Shown here: positions 15,810 through 24,224 of the stretch, one piece after another
How the letters are laid out: each line of letters begins with the position of its first letter
Position numbering within the stretch: the first letter of the stretch is position 1
From: Mameliella sp. CS4
GTDB lineage: Bacteria > Pseudomonadota > Alphaproteobacteria > Rhodobacterales > Rhodobacteraceae
NCBI RefSeq assembly: GCF_019392335.1
Contig: NZ_JAHXRQ010000014.1
Location: 1-64,000, forward strand
Direction of reading: 5' to 3'
Length of the DNA: 64,000 bases
The notes under the pieces: generated by a model
Told to the model about the DNA's origin: nothing
What the model saw: only the letters and a program-made list of their open reading frames with translations
Database searches by the model: none
Position numbers and translations under genes: made by a program

Positions 15810-18033
15810 ACGGCTGCTGGGGGCGCTGCTGGTGACAACGGCGCTGTCGGCGCCCGCGCCGGCGCAAGCAGGCGTAGTTGTGGGTTTCGTGCAGGGTATC
15901 ATTGCCGGGATTGCCAACGCTGCACTGGTGGGCGGGACCTTTGCCACAGCTGGGTTCACCGCTGGTTTCGCAATTTCGTCCTACGTCACGGGGTTCTTCG
16001 GCACACTGGCGGGGCGTGCCCTGCTGGCCCTGGGAACCTCGGCCCTTGTCTCGGCCCTGACGCCGCAGCCGGAACTGCCGAAACCGTCGCAGCGTCTGTC
16101 GAACTACAACCAGTCCGCCGCGCTGATGGAACGCGCCTACGGCAAGTTGCGCAAGGGTGGTCCGGTCGGGTTCCGGTCCGGGCTGGTCGACAATCGGCGG
16201 CACATGACCGTGACCCTGGCATCACATCCGACAAATGGGCCCGTCAGCCACTACCTCGACTTCGAAGAGGTGACGGTCAACGAGGTCGGGAACGTCGTGT
16301 CGGACCGGTACAGGCGCAGTGCATACTCTGCGACGGACACGGAACGGGGGTCCTATGTCAACCTGCGCACGCACACGGGCGGGCCGTCGCAGGCAGTGGA
16401 TGCGATCCTCGATGCAGAGTTCACCGAAATCACCTCAAACCACGATTTCGCGGGGCACAGCTATGCGGCCATCCAGTACCGCCGCGCTGCGGCCGAAAAG
16501 GCGCTGCAGGTCTATACCCAGGGGCGCGAACCGGACTATGCGCCGGTCTGGGAGTTCTGGAACGAGATCTACGACCCGCGCGACGACAGCACCGGGTACA
16601 GCAACAACTGGGCGCTCTGCTTTGCCCATGAGCTGGTCCATATCTGGGGGTTCGAGGTCGACTGGGACCGGGTCGCGATCGAGGCGGATGTCTGCGACGA
16701 AAGTGTGACCAACCGCGATGGCGGATCGCAATCGCGCTACACCTTCAACCATACTTTCACCGACGACCAGAACTTTGAACAGGTCCGGGCACAGTTCATC
16801 GCCGCCGCGAACGGGTTCATCTGGCAGCGCCCGGATGGCAAAGTCGATTTCTACGCCGGGCGCTGGATCGAACCGACCCTGACCCTGACCGCCAGCGATT
16901 TCGAGTCGCTGTCGATGGTCGAGGGCAACTTTGGGATGAACCCGCCGACCGAGTACGTCGCGGAGTACCGCGAACCGGGCAATGCCTATCGCGAGACGCC
17001 ATCGGCGCCGTTCATCGTCGACGCGGTGGCGGGCCGCATCGCGCGCCCGCTGGCGATCTACGGGATCGACAACCACAACCAGGCGCTGCGCGTGCTGAAA
17101 CCGCTGGCACGGTCGGAACGTGCCCCCATCAAGCTGTCCGGCACCCTGCGCCTGGCGGGGTTCGAGGTGATCGGCGGGCGGGAATGGTCCGGGTCCAGCA
17201 GCGGCGCAAACCAGTTGGCGCACCGCTTCGTCACGGTGCAGCACCCGATCCTGTTGCGGGACGTGACCTGCGAGGTCTCGATGATCGAGATGAACGCCGA
17301 CGGCACCAGCTTTCAAATCGAGCTGGCCGAAAGCGTCGAGGACGACTGGAGCTTTATCGCCGCGACCGAAGAACCGGCGCCGCCCAGCTACAACAACGAC
17401 GACGTGTCCGGCTCGGACCCGGTCGACCCGATCACCGACCTTGCCGGTTCCGTGGTCGAGGGTACGGGCGGGGTGGCGCAGATCATGTGGACCTGGACGG
17501 CGCCGGATGACCTGTTCCCGGTCCTGCGGCTGCGCCGCGACGGCGATGAATGGGTCGAGGTCGAGCTGCAGGAAGGCGCCAGCGAATACATCCAGACCGG
17601 GCTGGTGGACGGCGCCACCTACGAGGCGCAGATCCGCGCGCGCACCTCGGGCTATGACGTCAGCGAATGGAAGCCGGACACGCCGCTGTCGGTGGTGGCA
17701 GTGGCCAATACCACGGCGCCGGCGGCGCATGGGTCCGGCAACCTGTCGGTGTCCAAGTCCGGCAGCGACGTGACCGTGGCTTTCACCTCGCCCGATGACG
17801 CGGCCTACTACGCCACCCGGATCTACCGGGCGGATTATGCCGCTGCCTATTCCGGCCCCTTCGACCTGGGCGACGCGGTGCTTGTGCGCACGGAATACGG
17901 TCTGCCGGACGCAGACGACGAATGGCTCGACGCCTCTTTGGCGGCGGGCGTCTACGCCTACTGGGTCGCGCCGATCAATGCCTCTGGCATCGAGGGCGAC
18001 GAGACCGGCCCGGAAACCATTGAAATCGTGTAG
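15796..18033 (+). CDS. Tail hub / host specificity protein (J-like) with signal-peptide-like start
   Basis: 745 residues. Central hub through which the tail contacts the cell. Residues 1-26 read like a Sec signal peptide (RRR, hydrophobic core, APAQA-G). Residues 27-90 are Gly/Ala-rich and hydrophobic, like lambda gpI or the J N-terminus. Residues ~95-530 are the hub body (ALMERAYGKLRKGGPVGFRSG, GFIWQRPDGKVDFYAGRW). Residues ~540-745 hold two fibronectin-III-like repeats. It overlaps the peptidase-like gene by 14 bases. The export-like start is unusual for a cytoplasmically assembled tail protein. Confidence 0.78.
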   Translation: MTGRRRLLGALLVTTALSAPAPAQAGVVVGFVQGIIAGIANAALVGGTFATAGFTAGFAISSYVTGFFGTLAGRALLALGTSALVSALTPQPELPKPSQRLSNYNQSAALMERAYGKLRKGGPVGFRSGLVDNRRHMTVTLASHPTNGPVSHYLDFEEVTVNEVGNVVSDRYRRSAYSATDTERGSYVNLRTHTGGPSQAVDAILDAEFTEITSNHDFAGHSYAAIQYRRAAAEKALQVYTQGREPDYAPVWEFWNEIYDPRDDSTGYSNNWALCFAHELVHIWGFEVDWDRVAIEADVCDESVTNRDGGSQSRYTFNHTFTDDQNFEQVRAQFIAAANGFIWQRPDGKVDFYAGRWIEPTLTLTASDFESLSMVEGNFGMNPPTEYVAEYREPGNAYRETPSAPFIVDAVAGRIARPLAIYGIDNHNQALRVLKPLARSERAPIKLSGTLRLAGFEVIGGREWSGSSSGANQLAHRFVTVQHPILLRDVTCEVSMIEMNADGTSFQIELAESVEDDWSFIAATEEPAPPSYNNDDVSGSDPVDPITDLAGSVVEGTGGVAQIMWTWTAPDDLFPVLRLRRDGDEWVEVELQEGASEYIQTGLVDGATYEAQIRARTSGYDVSEWKPDTPLSVVAVANTTAPAAHGSGNLSVSKSGSDVTVAFTSPDDAAYYATRIYRADYAAAYSGPFDLGDAVLVRTEYGLPDADDEWLDASLAAGVYAYWVAPINASGIEGDETGPETIEIV

Positions 18034-18041
18034 GGATCAAA

Positions 18042-20513
18042 ATGGCACTGACAACGACAAAGACCCCGCGGGCGGTTCTGCGCGGGACGCCGGTATCGGC
18101 GAACTACCAACCGGATCCGGCGGAACTGGAAACCGTGCTGGACGAGGTGATCGACGGCGCCGCCAGCGACACCGATCTCACGGCTCTCGACACCCGCGTT
18201 TCCGCAACTGAGACCGGAAAGGCCGACACCTCCGTCACCGATGCGCTGGACGTCCGCATCACAGACCTCGAAGCGGCCGCGGGGGATTTCGCGCTGCAGG
18301 GCGGTTGGGACGCCTCATCCGGGGCGTTCCCGTCTGGCGCAACAGCCATGGACCTGTGGGAAGTCGAAACCGCCGGAACCGTGGACGGCGTGACCTTTGC
18401 CGTGGGCGACCAGATCGTCGCCCTGGTGAACAGCGCCAGCACCACGACATACGCCGCCAACTGGTTTCAGCGACCGGCCGCAACCGTGCTGTCCGTCGCG
18501 GGCAAGACGGGCGCGGTTGCGCTGGACGTGACCGATGTCGCCGACGCGGCGTCGGAGGCTTATGTCGACGCCTCCGTCGCCGACGTCTCAGTCGATTCGG
18601 CCACCAGCTACAGCGATGCAGCGGGGTCCGGCGACCGGACTGCGGTGCAGACGGCCAGTGTTTCCTCGGGTCTGCTGGCCTCCGGGAGCGCGTCCAACCT
18701 GATCGACGGCGCGTCCTCAACAGGGGTGTCGGACGGGATCGCGTTCAACGCGGTGACCGCGACAGGGCATTACCTGCGGGTCATGTTCCCGGCCGGTGCG
18801 CAGAAATACCTCACCGAGGTCACAATCACCCAGTCCGGCACACAATCGCACGGCACCTGGAAATTGCAGGTCACCTATGACGGCACGACCTGGACAGATG
18901 CCGGGTCCGCCGCCACGCTGGGCGGTGCAACCTCGCAGGCATGGACGAGCGACAGCGCATTCAAGGCGGTCCGAGGCTACCAATTGCTGGGCGTCTCGGG
19001 CACCACCTCGGCCTCCCCGTTCATCTGGGAATTGACGGCCAAGGTGGTGTCGGCCCCTGGCGATGGGGTGCTCACCTATGACCCCATCGGCGACATGCCC
19101 GCCAGCCTCCGGGCCAAATTGGAGGCAGCCTATCTGCTGAACGCGGTGGATGGCTCGACGCTCTATCCGGCCTATGGCGGTGCCGAGATCGACCTATCCG
19201 CACCGGCGTCGCAAAGCTACGATCTGACGGCCCTCGGCATTCGCTTGACCGGCGGCGTATTGCGCCTGCCGACGAATTCGGTGATCGGCTCGACCGTCAT
19301 AATGCGCGCGCCTGTTGACGGTCTCGGTAGTGGTTTTGTGGTCGAGGGACCGAGTGGTAGCGGTCCTTTAGGGACGGCGGGCAAAGGTTTCGGCCCGGAT
19401 GCTTCGGCATCTTCTGAAAAGGTCATGGCTGCGGGCCAGTCGTGGCGTGACACCCGCGCGCTGTTTGACTACGGTTTGGACCGGGGCACCTGGGCAGCGC
19501 ACCACCGTGAGCGCGCGTCTGCCTTGACGGCGGGGCTGGCGGTTGGCGGCAGGTACACGGTGGATACATCCCGCGTGACCGAGATGGAGGTCGCCGTGGT
19601 CCTCCTCTGGACCTCGGCGCTCGACGCCGACGACCTGGTGGCTCTGGGGCACTGGGTCCGCCGGTACATGGCGCGGCACGGCGTCAGCATGCACTTTGAC
19701 GACTGCCAAGAAGAGCGTGACGTTTATATCGGAATTGGTGACAGCATGATGGAAGGCGTCGACCTTGTCGCCAACCTGCCAGCGGCTTATTCCGCTCTCA
19801 GCGGCTCGTGTGTGGAAATCGTCTCGTCGGCTGGTGGTGGAAACGACGCGGTGCGACTCTTGCCGTTCGACCATTGGGGCAGCGGACACGAAGAGGCCCC
19901 GACTGATACGCTGGCAACGGTGAAAACCTCGCTATTTGCAGGGCTGGTTGCTGCGCGAACGCTGCGGGCGCGGAATGTCGGCCCGTGCTATGCGCTCAAC
20001 TTGGGCAAAGGTTCGTCCTACGCTACGCCGTCCAGTATCACCTCGAATTCGTCTTTGTCGTGGAATGTTTCTGAGCTGCGCAGCAGCGCAGGCCTGTATC
20101 ACACCGCGCTTCGCACCATAGAGTGGCTTTTCGGCGTCATGGCAGAGCGCGGCCACAAACCAAGCGGCACCATCTACGTGATGATTTCGCTGGGCCTAAA
20201 TGACGCGGTTTCGACGACAATGACCAGCGATGCAGCCACGTTCCAGGCAAGGCTCCAGGCAATCCTTGACGAGATGGAATCTGATCTGCCTTATCCAGTC
20301 GAGGTCCTGATGATGCGGGCACATGCTGACGATCCGGCGAGCGATGCGACGGCGCTAGGCTACGTCCGCACCGGCACTGACGCATTCATTGCGGCCAATG
20401 CTAACGTCATGCTCTACAACAACGACGCGCAAGCGTACATCGCGGATGGCGTCCACAACACGGCCGCGGTCATGGTCAGTCAGGGCGAGACATTCGAGGC
20501 GCTGCGCAGCTGA
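18042..20513 (+). CDS. Tail fibre with C-terminal SGNH/GDSL esterase
   Basis: 823 residues. The N-terminal ~180 residues are repetitive and fibrous. Residues ~215-330 look like a discoidin/carbohydrate-binding beta-sandwich (YLTEVTITQSGTQSHGTWKL). The C-terminal ~260 residues form an SGNH hydrolase: GDSMMEG with Ser568, GGGND, SLGLND (Asn720) and DGVH with Asp802/His805. Such domains deacylate surface polysaccharide during adsorption. From about 19,250 on, G/C at third positions drops visibly, suggesting a swapped receptor-binding module. Confidence 0.82.
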   Translation: MALTTTKTPRAVLRGTPVSANYQPDPAELETVLDEVIDGAASDTDLTALDTRVSATETGKADTSVTDALDVRITDLEAAAGDFALQGGWDASSGAFPSGATAMDLWEVETAGTVDGVTFAVGDQIVALVNSASTTTYAANWFQRPAATVLSVAGKTGAVALDVTDVADAASEAYVDASVADVSVDSATSYSDAAGSGDRTAVQTASVSSGLLASGSASNLIDGASSTGVSDGIAFNAVTATGHYLRVMFPAGAQKYLTEVTITQSGTQSHGTWKLQVTYDGTTWTDAGSAATLGGATSQAWTSDSAFKAVRGYQLLGVSGTTSASPFIWELTAKVVSAPGDGVLTYDPIGDMPASLRAKLEAAYLLNAVDGSTLYPAYGGAEIDLSAPASQSYDLTALGIRLTGGVLRLPTNSVIGSTVIMRAPVDGLGSGFVVEGPSGSGPLGTAGKGFGPDASASSEKVMAAGQSWRDTRALFDYGLDRGTWAAHHRERASALTAGLAVGGRYTVDTSRVTEMEVAVVLLWTSALDADDLVALGHWVRRYMARHGVSMHFDDCQEERDVYIGIGDSMMEGVDLVANLPAAYSALSGSCVEIVSSAGGGNDAVRLLPFDHWGSGHEEAPTDTLATVKTSLFAGLVAARTLRARNVGPCYALNLGKGSSYATPSSITSNSSLSWNVSELRSSAGLYHTALRTIEWLFGVMAERGHKPSGTIYVMISLGLNDAVSTTMTSDAATFQARLQAILDEMESDLPYPVEVLMMRAHADDPASDATALGYVRTGTDAFIAANANVMLYNNDAQAYIADGVHNTAAVMVSQGETFEALRS

Positions 20514-20719
20514 TCCCGCTGTTCCATGAACCGGAGCGCTTTTCGTAAACGGGGCGTTCCTGGACGCGGCGCAGGCGGTTGTTGGACGAGCTGCGTGATG
20601 CCCGGCCAGACACTCATCGACCAGCTGTGGGTGGCGGGGCCGCCCGGGATTAGGGCTTGAAAAATCCGAGCTGATAATACATCCTTAGGTGGAGCGGACT
20701 GCTCAATGGTTGCAACTTC

Positions 20720-20760
20720 AGGTCGGATGGAACTGCTGGTTTTGTCCGACCTCTTTTATT
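20720..20760 (+). terminator. Intrinsic terminator after the tail fibre
   Basis: AGGTCGGA (20720-20727) pairs perfectly with TCCGACCT (20745-20752), followed by CTTTTATT. It probably ends the long structural transcript or attenuates entry to the lysis module. The 364 bases from 20514 to 20877 otherwise hold only short, unsupported open frames, possibly remnants of small fibre-chaperone genes. Confidence 0.7.
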
Positions 20761-20877
20761 GCGCGGTGGCCCCGACAAGCCCGAGCGTGGTTGCCGTAAA
20801 ACCAAGTGCAAATCACTGAAAATCTTAACGTCACGCGCCAGCTGACGAAACAATCAACTACAAGACACTGGGGTAAT

Positions 20878-21177
20878 ATGGAGCAGTTCATCCAGGACTG
20901 GGCGCCGACCTTCGCTGCGCTCATCGGGATCGCCTTTGCCTGGCGGCTGGGCATCGCGCAGAACGCATGGAAAACCCAGCAGCTCGAAAAGGAAATCGCT
21001 GAACTGAAGCTGCAGTTCGCAAAGGAATTCTCAGAGCTGAAAGACCGCGTGAAGTCGCTGGAGGCGCACCGGCTGTCCGACGTCGAGATCCTGGCCACGA
21101 TCCAGACCACGCTCACGCAGATGAGCCGCCTGCTCACGGAGATCCGTGAGGAACTTAAGACCAAGGCGGACAAGTGA
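20878..21177 (+). CDS. Small membrane protein with coiled coil, lysis-region
   Basis: 99 residues from ATG 20878. Residues ~8-26 (WAPTFAALIGIAFAWRLGIA) form one membrane segment; residues ~30-95 are a heptad-rich coiled coil (QLEKEIAELKLQFAKEFSEL and on). It is the first gene of the lysis block. One membrane pass plus a long coiled coil resembles DUF2730-type phage proteins or a holin partner, but spanins are already accounted for downstream. No multi-pass holin is evident nearby, so this is a candidate. Confidence 0.65.
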   Translation: MEQFIQDWAPTFAALIGIAFAWRLGIAQNAWKTQQLEKEIAELKLQFAKEFSELKDRVKSLEAHRLSDVEILATIQTTLTQMSRLLTEIREELKTKADK

Positions 21178-21278
21178 CTCGCTGGCTGGCCCTGCACCTC
21201 TGGGGCCTCTAGCGCTGGGGCGCGATCCTGACGCCCGCGCTGACCCGCGAGATCCGCGACGACACATCCGACAAATGA
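21174..21278 (+). pseudogene. Small lysis-region frame interrupted by an amber codon
   Basis: From the GTG at 21174 (GTGA overlap with the upstream stop) the frame reads VTRWLALHLWGL, then TAG at 21210-21212, then RWGAILTPALTREIRDDTSDK and TGA. Codon use is coding-like on both sides of the TAG. Either a 34-residue protein has been broken by one substitution, or suppression occurs. Too short for certainty. Confidence 0.4.
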
Positions 21279-21291
21279 GAGGAGCATCGGC

Positions 21292-22047
21292 ATGACCGAT
21301 CGAACCATCGCGGCGGTCGAACCGCTGCTCGCTGTTCTGCGCCTGCACGAAAGCGCCGACGACTACGGCGCCGTCTGGGGCGGGATCAAATCGCAGGATC
21401 ACCCGCCGCACCCGTTGGTCGAGATGACCGTGGGGCAGGTGCTGGACTGGCAGGACAGCATCGACCGCCGGTACAACAGCGAGGCGGCGGGGGCCTACCA
21501 GATCCTGGAGGACACGCTGCGCGGGCTCTACCGCGAGGCGGGCGTGCCCCTGACCGCCCGGTACGACCGGGCCACGCAGGACCGGCTGGCGTTGGGGCTG
21601 CTGCGGCGCCGGGGCCTGGACGATTTCTTGGCCGGCCGCATGGCGCCCGAGGCCTTCGCCCTGTCGCTGGCGAAAGAGTGGGCGAGCCTGCCGGTGCCGC
21701 ATGATGTCCAGGTCAAGGGGCGCACCGTGCGGGCCGGGCAGAGCTACTACGCGGGTGACGGGCTGAACAAGGCGCACGCCAGCATCGACGAAGTCATGAC
21801 GGCCCTGCGCCAGATCCGCGCCGCGCCGCAGCCGGACCCCAAGGACCCGGTCACCTCGCGGATCGACACCTCGCTGAAGGAGGCGACCAAGGTGCTGGGT
21901 GGGGCAGGGACGGGCTATGGCGGCGCCCGCGTGATCGACAGCGCGCCGCCTTGGGCGCTGGATGCGGCCTGGGGGCTGGGCCTGTTCCTGGCCGCTGCTC
22001 TCGGCCTGCTGGTCCTCGTGCGCGTCTGGAAGGCGGCGCGGAAGTGA
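21292..22047 (+). CDS. Endolysin with C-terminal membrane segment
   Basis: 251 residues. Residues ~1-170 resemble phage muramidase/transglycosylase proteins of the lambda R type: LHESADDYG supplies a candidate catalytic Glu20, and SEAAGAYQIL is the conserved G-x-YQ motif. It degrades peptidoglycan at lysis. Residues ~215-245 (ALDAAWGLGLFLAAALGLLVLV) form a single membrane segment with a basic tail (WKAARK), which would anchor the enzyme, catalytic domain leading. GAGAGGAG precedes the ATG. The tail anchor is unusual; lambda R is soluble. Confidence 0.78.
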   Translation: MTDRTIAAVEPLLAVLRLHESADDYGAVWGGIKSQDHPPHPLVEMTVGQVLDWQDSIDRRYNSEAAGAYQILEDTLRGLYREAGVPLTARYDRATQDRLALGLLRRRGLDDFLAGRMAPEAFALSLAKEWASLPVPHDVQVKGRTVRAGQSYYAGDGLNKAHASIDEVMTALRQIRAAPQPDPKDPVTSRIDTSLKEATKVLGGAGTGYGGARVIDSAPPWALDAAWGLGLFLAAALGLLVLVRVWKAARK

Positions 22048-22196
22048 TGCTGTGGGTCATGGTCTGGTACATCGGCATGGACATCGTGCAGGTCGAGTTC
22101 GAAACGGAAACCCTCTGCGAGGCTGCCAAGGCCAAGCTGGTTGAACAGCATGACATCGACCGGAAGAACATCGCCTGCCTGAAGGTGCGCGGATGA
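22047..22196 (+). CDS. Small unknown protein between endolysin and DUF6527 genes
   Basis: 49 residues starting in an overlap with the endolysin stop (GTGATG). The N-terminus is hydrophobic (MLWVMVWYIGMDIVQVEF) and the rest is helical with two Cys (TLCEAAKAKL, NIACLKVRG). Its last bases overlap the next ATG. Coupling at both ends and biased codons support translation. Function unknown. Confidence 0.55.
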   Translation: MLWVMVWYIGMDIVQVEFETETLCEAAKAKLVEQHDIDRKNIACLKVRG

Positions 22197-22480
22197 CCCG
22201 CATCATCGCCCGCGAAACCTCGGTCGAGTTCAAATGCCCCGGCTGTGGCTGGACGCACATGCTGAACACCGGCCCGGGCCGTCCGCGCTGGACCTTCAAC
22301 GGCGATCTCGATCGGCCCACGCTGTCGCCCTCGATCAACCACCGGCAGGAGTTCACGGCGGCGGACCGGCCCGCCCGCGTCTGTCACAGCTTCGTCGAGC
22401 ATGGCCGCATCCGGTTCCTGCCGGACAGCACGCACCAGCTGGCGGGGCAGACCGTCGACCTGCCGGAGATCGAGGCGTGA
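22193..22480 (+). CDS. DUF6527-like metal-binding phage protein
   Basis: 95 residues. A CPGCGWTHML zinc-knuckle start, then RWTFNGDLDRPTLSPSI, then CHSFVEHGRIRFLPDSTHQL and AGQTVDLPEIEA: together these match what I recall of DUF6527, a small family found near phage lysis genes. Two CxxC-type Cys plus the CHSF Cys/His could bind zinc. Role unknown. ATGA overlap at the start and GTGA at the end place it inside the lysis operon. Confidence 0.7.
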   Translation: MTRIIARETSVEFKCPGCGWTHMLNTGPGRPRWTFNGDLDRPTLSPSINHRQEFTAADRPARVCHSFVEHGRIRFLPDSTHQLAGQTVDLPEIEA

Positions 22481-22698
22481 CCCGCCTTGCCATCGCGCTG
22501 GTGCTGGCCGCCAGCCTCGCCGCCGGGATCTACGCGCTGGGGCGGCGCGACCACGCCCGGGACATCCAACAGGAGAATGACGATGCCACGAAAGCCGCGA
22601 TCTGGGCGGAGCTTGGCCGCCGCGACTGTGTTGCTGCTGGGGGGCTGTGGGATTTCGCAGCCGGAGAGTGTGCCGGGCCTGTCAGCGACCCTCGGTGA
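22477..22698 (+). CDS. Inner-membrane spanin, Rz-like
   Basis: 73 residues, starting with GTG in a GTGA overlap. The N-terminal hydrophobic segment (LAIALVLAASLAAGIYALG) is followed by a charged helix (RRDHARDIQQENDDATK). This is the layout of an i-spanin, which spans the periplasm with an outer-membrane partner to fuse membranes in the last step of lysis. A lipoprotein gene begins inside it in another frame, which strongly supports the pairing. Shorter than lambda Rz (153). Confidence 0.68.
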   Translation: MTRLAIALVLAASLAAGIYALGRRDHARDIQQENDDATKAAIWAELGRRDCVAAGGLWDFAAGECAGPVSDPR

Positions 22699-22852
22699 CG
22701 CGCTGCCCGGCGCGCAGGGCCTGACGATCGAGGATCAGGAGCGGATCGACCAAACCGTCGCGCGCGGCTGCGCGGCCGGTGTCTGGACCCGCGCCCGCTG
22801 TGCCGATCACACGCCGGCGAGTGCGGCGCGGCGGGCGGAGCTGGCGCGATGA
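22583..22852 (+). CDS. Outer-membrane spanin lipoprotein, Rz1-like, out-of-frame overlap
   Basis: 89 residues from ATG 22583, with AGGAG seven bases upstream. The start MPRKPRSGRSLAAATVLLLG is a lipoprotein signal peptide ending at GGC, so the mature protein begins at Cys22 and would be lipid-anchored to the outer membrane. It starts inside the Rz-like gene in the other frame and continues 154 bases beyond it, the classical overlapped Rz/Rz1 layout. The mature part contains few Pro, unlike lambda Rz1. Confidence 0.72.
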   Translation: MPRKPRSGRSLAAATVLLLGGCGISQPESVPGLSATLGDALPGAQGLTIEDQERIDQTVARGCAAGVWTRARCADHTPASAARRAELAR

Positions 22853-23448
22853 TCACTGCCCTGACGCCCACCGGCGCCCGCCCCGAGGCCTTTGCCGCCT
22901 GTGTTGCCCAGATGGCCGCGCAGACCGTGACCGCCCGCTGGGTCATCGTCGATGACGGGCCAGAGCCGATGCCCACGCCGCAGATCCCCGGCTGGGAGAT
23001 CCTGCACCTGCGCCCGGAGCCCTGCTGGCAGCCCGGGCAGAACACGCTGGCGCGCAACATCCTGCACGGCCTGCCGTATTGCAGCGGGCGCGTCGCGGTG
23101 ATCGAGGATGACGACGCCTATGCCGATTGGTGGCTGGAGGCCTGCGATCACCGGCTGGACCTGGCGGAACTGGTGGGCGAGTCGCACAGCCTCTACATCA
23201 ACCGCCTGACCGGCGCCCGGCGCGACATGGGCAACGACCGGCACGCCAGCCTGTGCAGCACCGCGCTGCGTGGGCGCGCGATCGAGGCCCTGGCCGAATG
23301 CTGCCGGACAGGTGCCACCGGGATCGACCTGCGGCTCTGGCGGCATTTCGGGTTCGCCAAGCGGCTGTGGCGGCCGGAGCCGCGCGGGGTGACGGGGATC
23401 AAGTCCTGGCCCGGGCGTCCGGGCATCGGCGTGGGGCATCGGCTCTGA
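22849..23448 (+). CDS. Family 2-like glycosyltransferase, glycan cassette gene 1
   Basis: 199 residues. GT-A fold features: an N-terminal strand (MITALTPTGARPEAFAACV), VIVDDGPEP at the nucleotide-binding Asp pair, and VIEDDDAYADWWLEA as the metal-binding DxD region. A short version of family 2 transferases, which move a sugar from a nucleotide-sugar donor. ATGA overlaps join it to the spanin gene before and (nearly) to the next transferase. A phage copy may modify host surface glycan or a virion protein. Confidence 0.72.
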   Translation: MITALTPTGARPEAFAACVAQMAAQTVTARWVIVDDGPEPMPTPQIPGWEILHLRPEPCWQPGQNTLARNILHGLPYCSGRVAVIEDDDAYADWWLEACDHRLDLAELVGESHSLYINRLTGARRDMGNDRHASLCSTALRGRAIEALAECCRTGATGIDLRLWRHFGFAKRLWRPEPRGVTGIKSWPGRPGIGVGHRL

Positions 23449-24224
23449 TGCGGGTTCTGCTGGCGGGCAAGTTCGTGCCCGGCGGGCGACGCCCCATCGG
23501 CGGGGTGCAGTCCTGGATCGACACGGTGGCGGCAGAGCTGCGCCGCCTCGGCTATTCCGTGATCCTGTGGGAACCTGGCCGCCACGCGCCGCCGCCCTGT
23601 GACCTCGGCATCCTGGCCAACTGGGCCGAGACCGGCCACCTGGCGCCGCTCTGCGCCCGCGTGATCAGCGTCAGTCACGGGATCATCGAGGCGGAACGCC
23701 CCGGGCCAGCGGACCGGCTCATCTGCGTGTCCGAGGGTGTGCGCGATCACTGGGGCGCTGCCGCCGATGTTCTGCGCCAGCCCATCGACCTGGCGTTCTG
23801 GACGCCCGGAGAGGACCGGGGCGCGGCGCTGGCCGTGCGGTTCAGCTATCGCGGATCGCGCACCCATTGCCCGCAGGCCGCCGCGCGGCTGCGCCTGCGG
23901 TATCTTCACCTGCGCGACGCGCGGCCTGTGCCGGCGCGCTGTGTCCTGCGCCAGGCGGCGGTGGTCTGGGCGACGGGCCGTGCCGCGCTGGAGGCGATGG
24001 CCTGCGGGGCGCCGGTCGTGCTCTACGATCACCGATCCGCCTACCAGCGCGCGCTTCTGGACGGCGACCTAACCCGCCAGATGCACAACAGTTATTCCGG
24101 CCGGGGCGGGATCACGCCCGACCTGTCCGAAGTCGTGGCGGCGGCCCGCGGTGCCGCGCCTGCGCGGGCCTGGGTCGAGGCGCACCATGACGTCCGCGCT
24201 ATCGTTCCGGAGTTGCTGAGATGA
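23448..24224 (+). CDS. GT-B-type glycosyltransferase, glycan cassette gene 2
   Basis: 258 residues, short for family 4 enzymes (~350). The N-terminal domain shows VLLAGKFVPGGRRPIGGVQSW, the acceptor-side glycine loop of GT-B enzymes. The C-terminal part has ATGRAALEAMACGAPVVLYD, the donor-binding E-x-G/A-C-G-P region. ISVSHGIIEAERPGPADRLICVSEGV links the two. Start at ATG 23448, overlapping the previous stop by one base. Confidence 0.74.
   Translation: MRVLLAGKFVPGGRRPIGGVQSWIDTVAAELRRLGYSVILWEPGRHAPPPCDLGILANWAETGHLAPLCARVISVSHGIIEAERPGPADRLICVSEGVRDHWGAAADVLRQPIDLAFWTPGEDRGAALAVRFSYRGSRTHCPQAAARLRLRYLHLRDARPVPARCVLRQAAVVWATGRAALEAMACGAPVVLYDHRSAYQRALLDGDLTRQMHNSYSGRGGITPDLSEVVAAARGAAPARAWVEAHHDVRAIVPELLR

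Noticed and set aside
20514..20877. Small genes between tail fibre and lysis module
   Set aside because: Only frames of about 20 codons without ribosome sites; a terminator occupies part of the gap.
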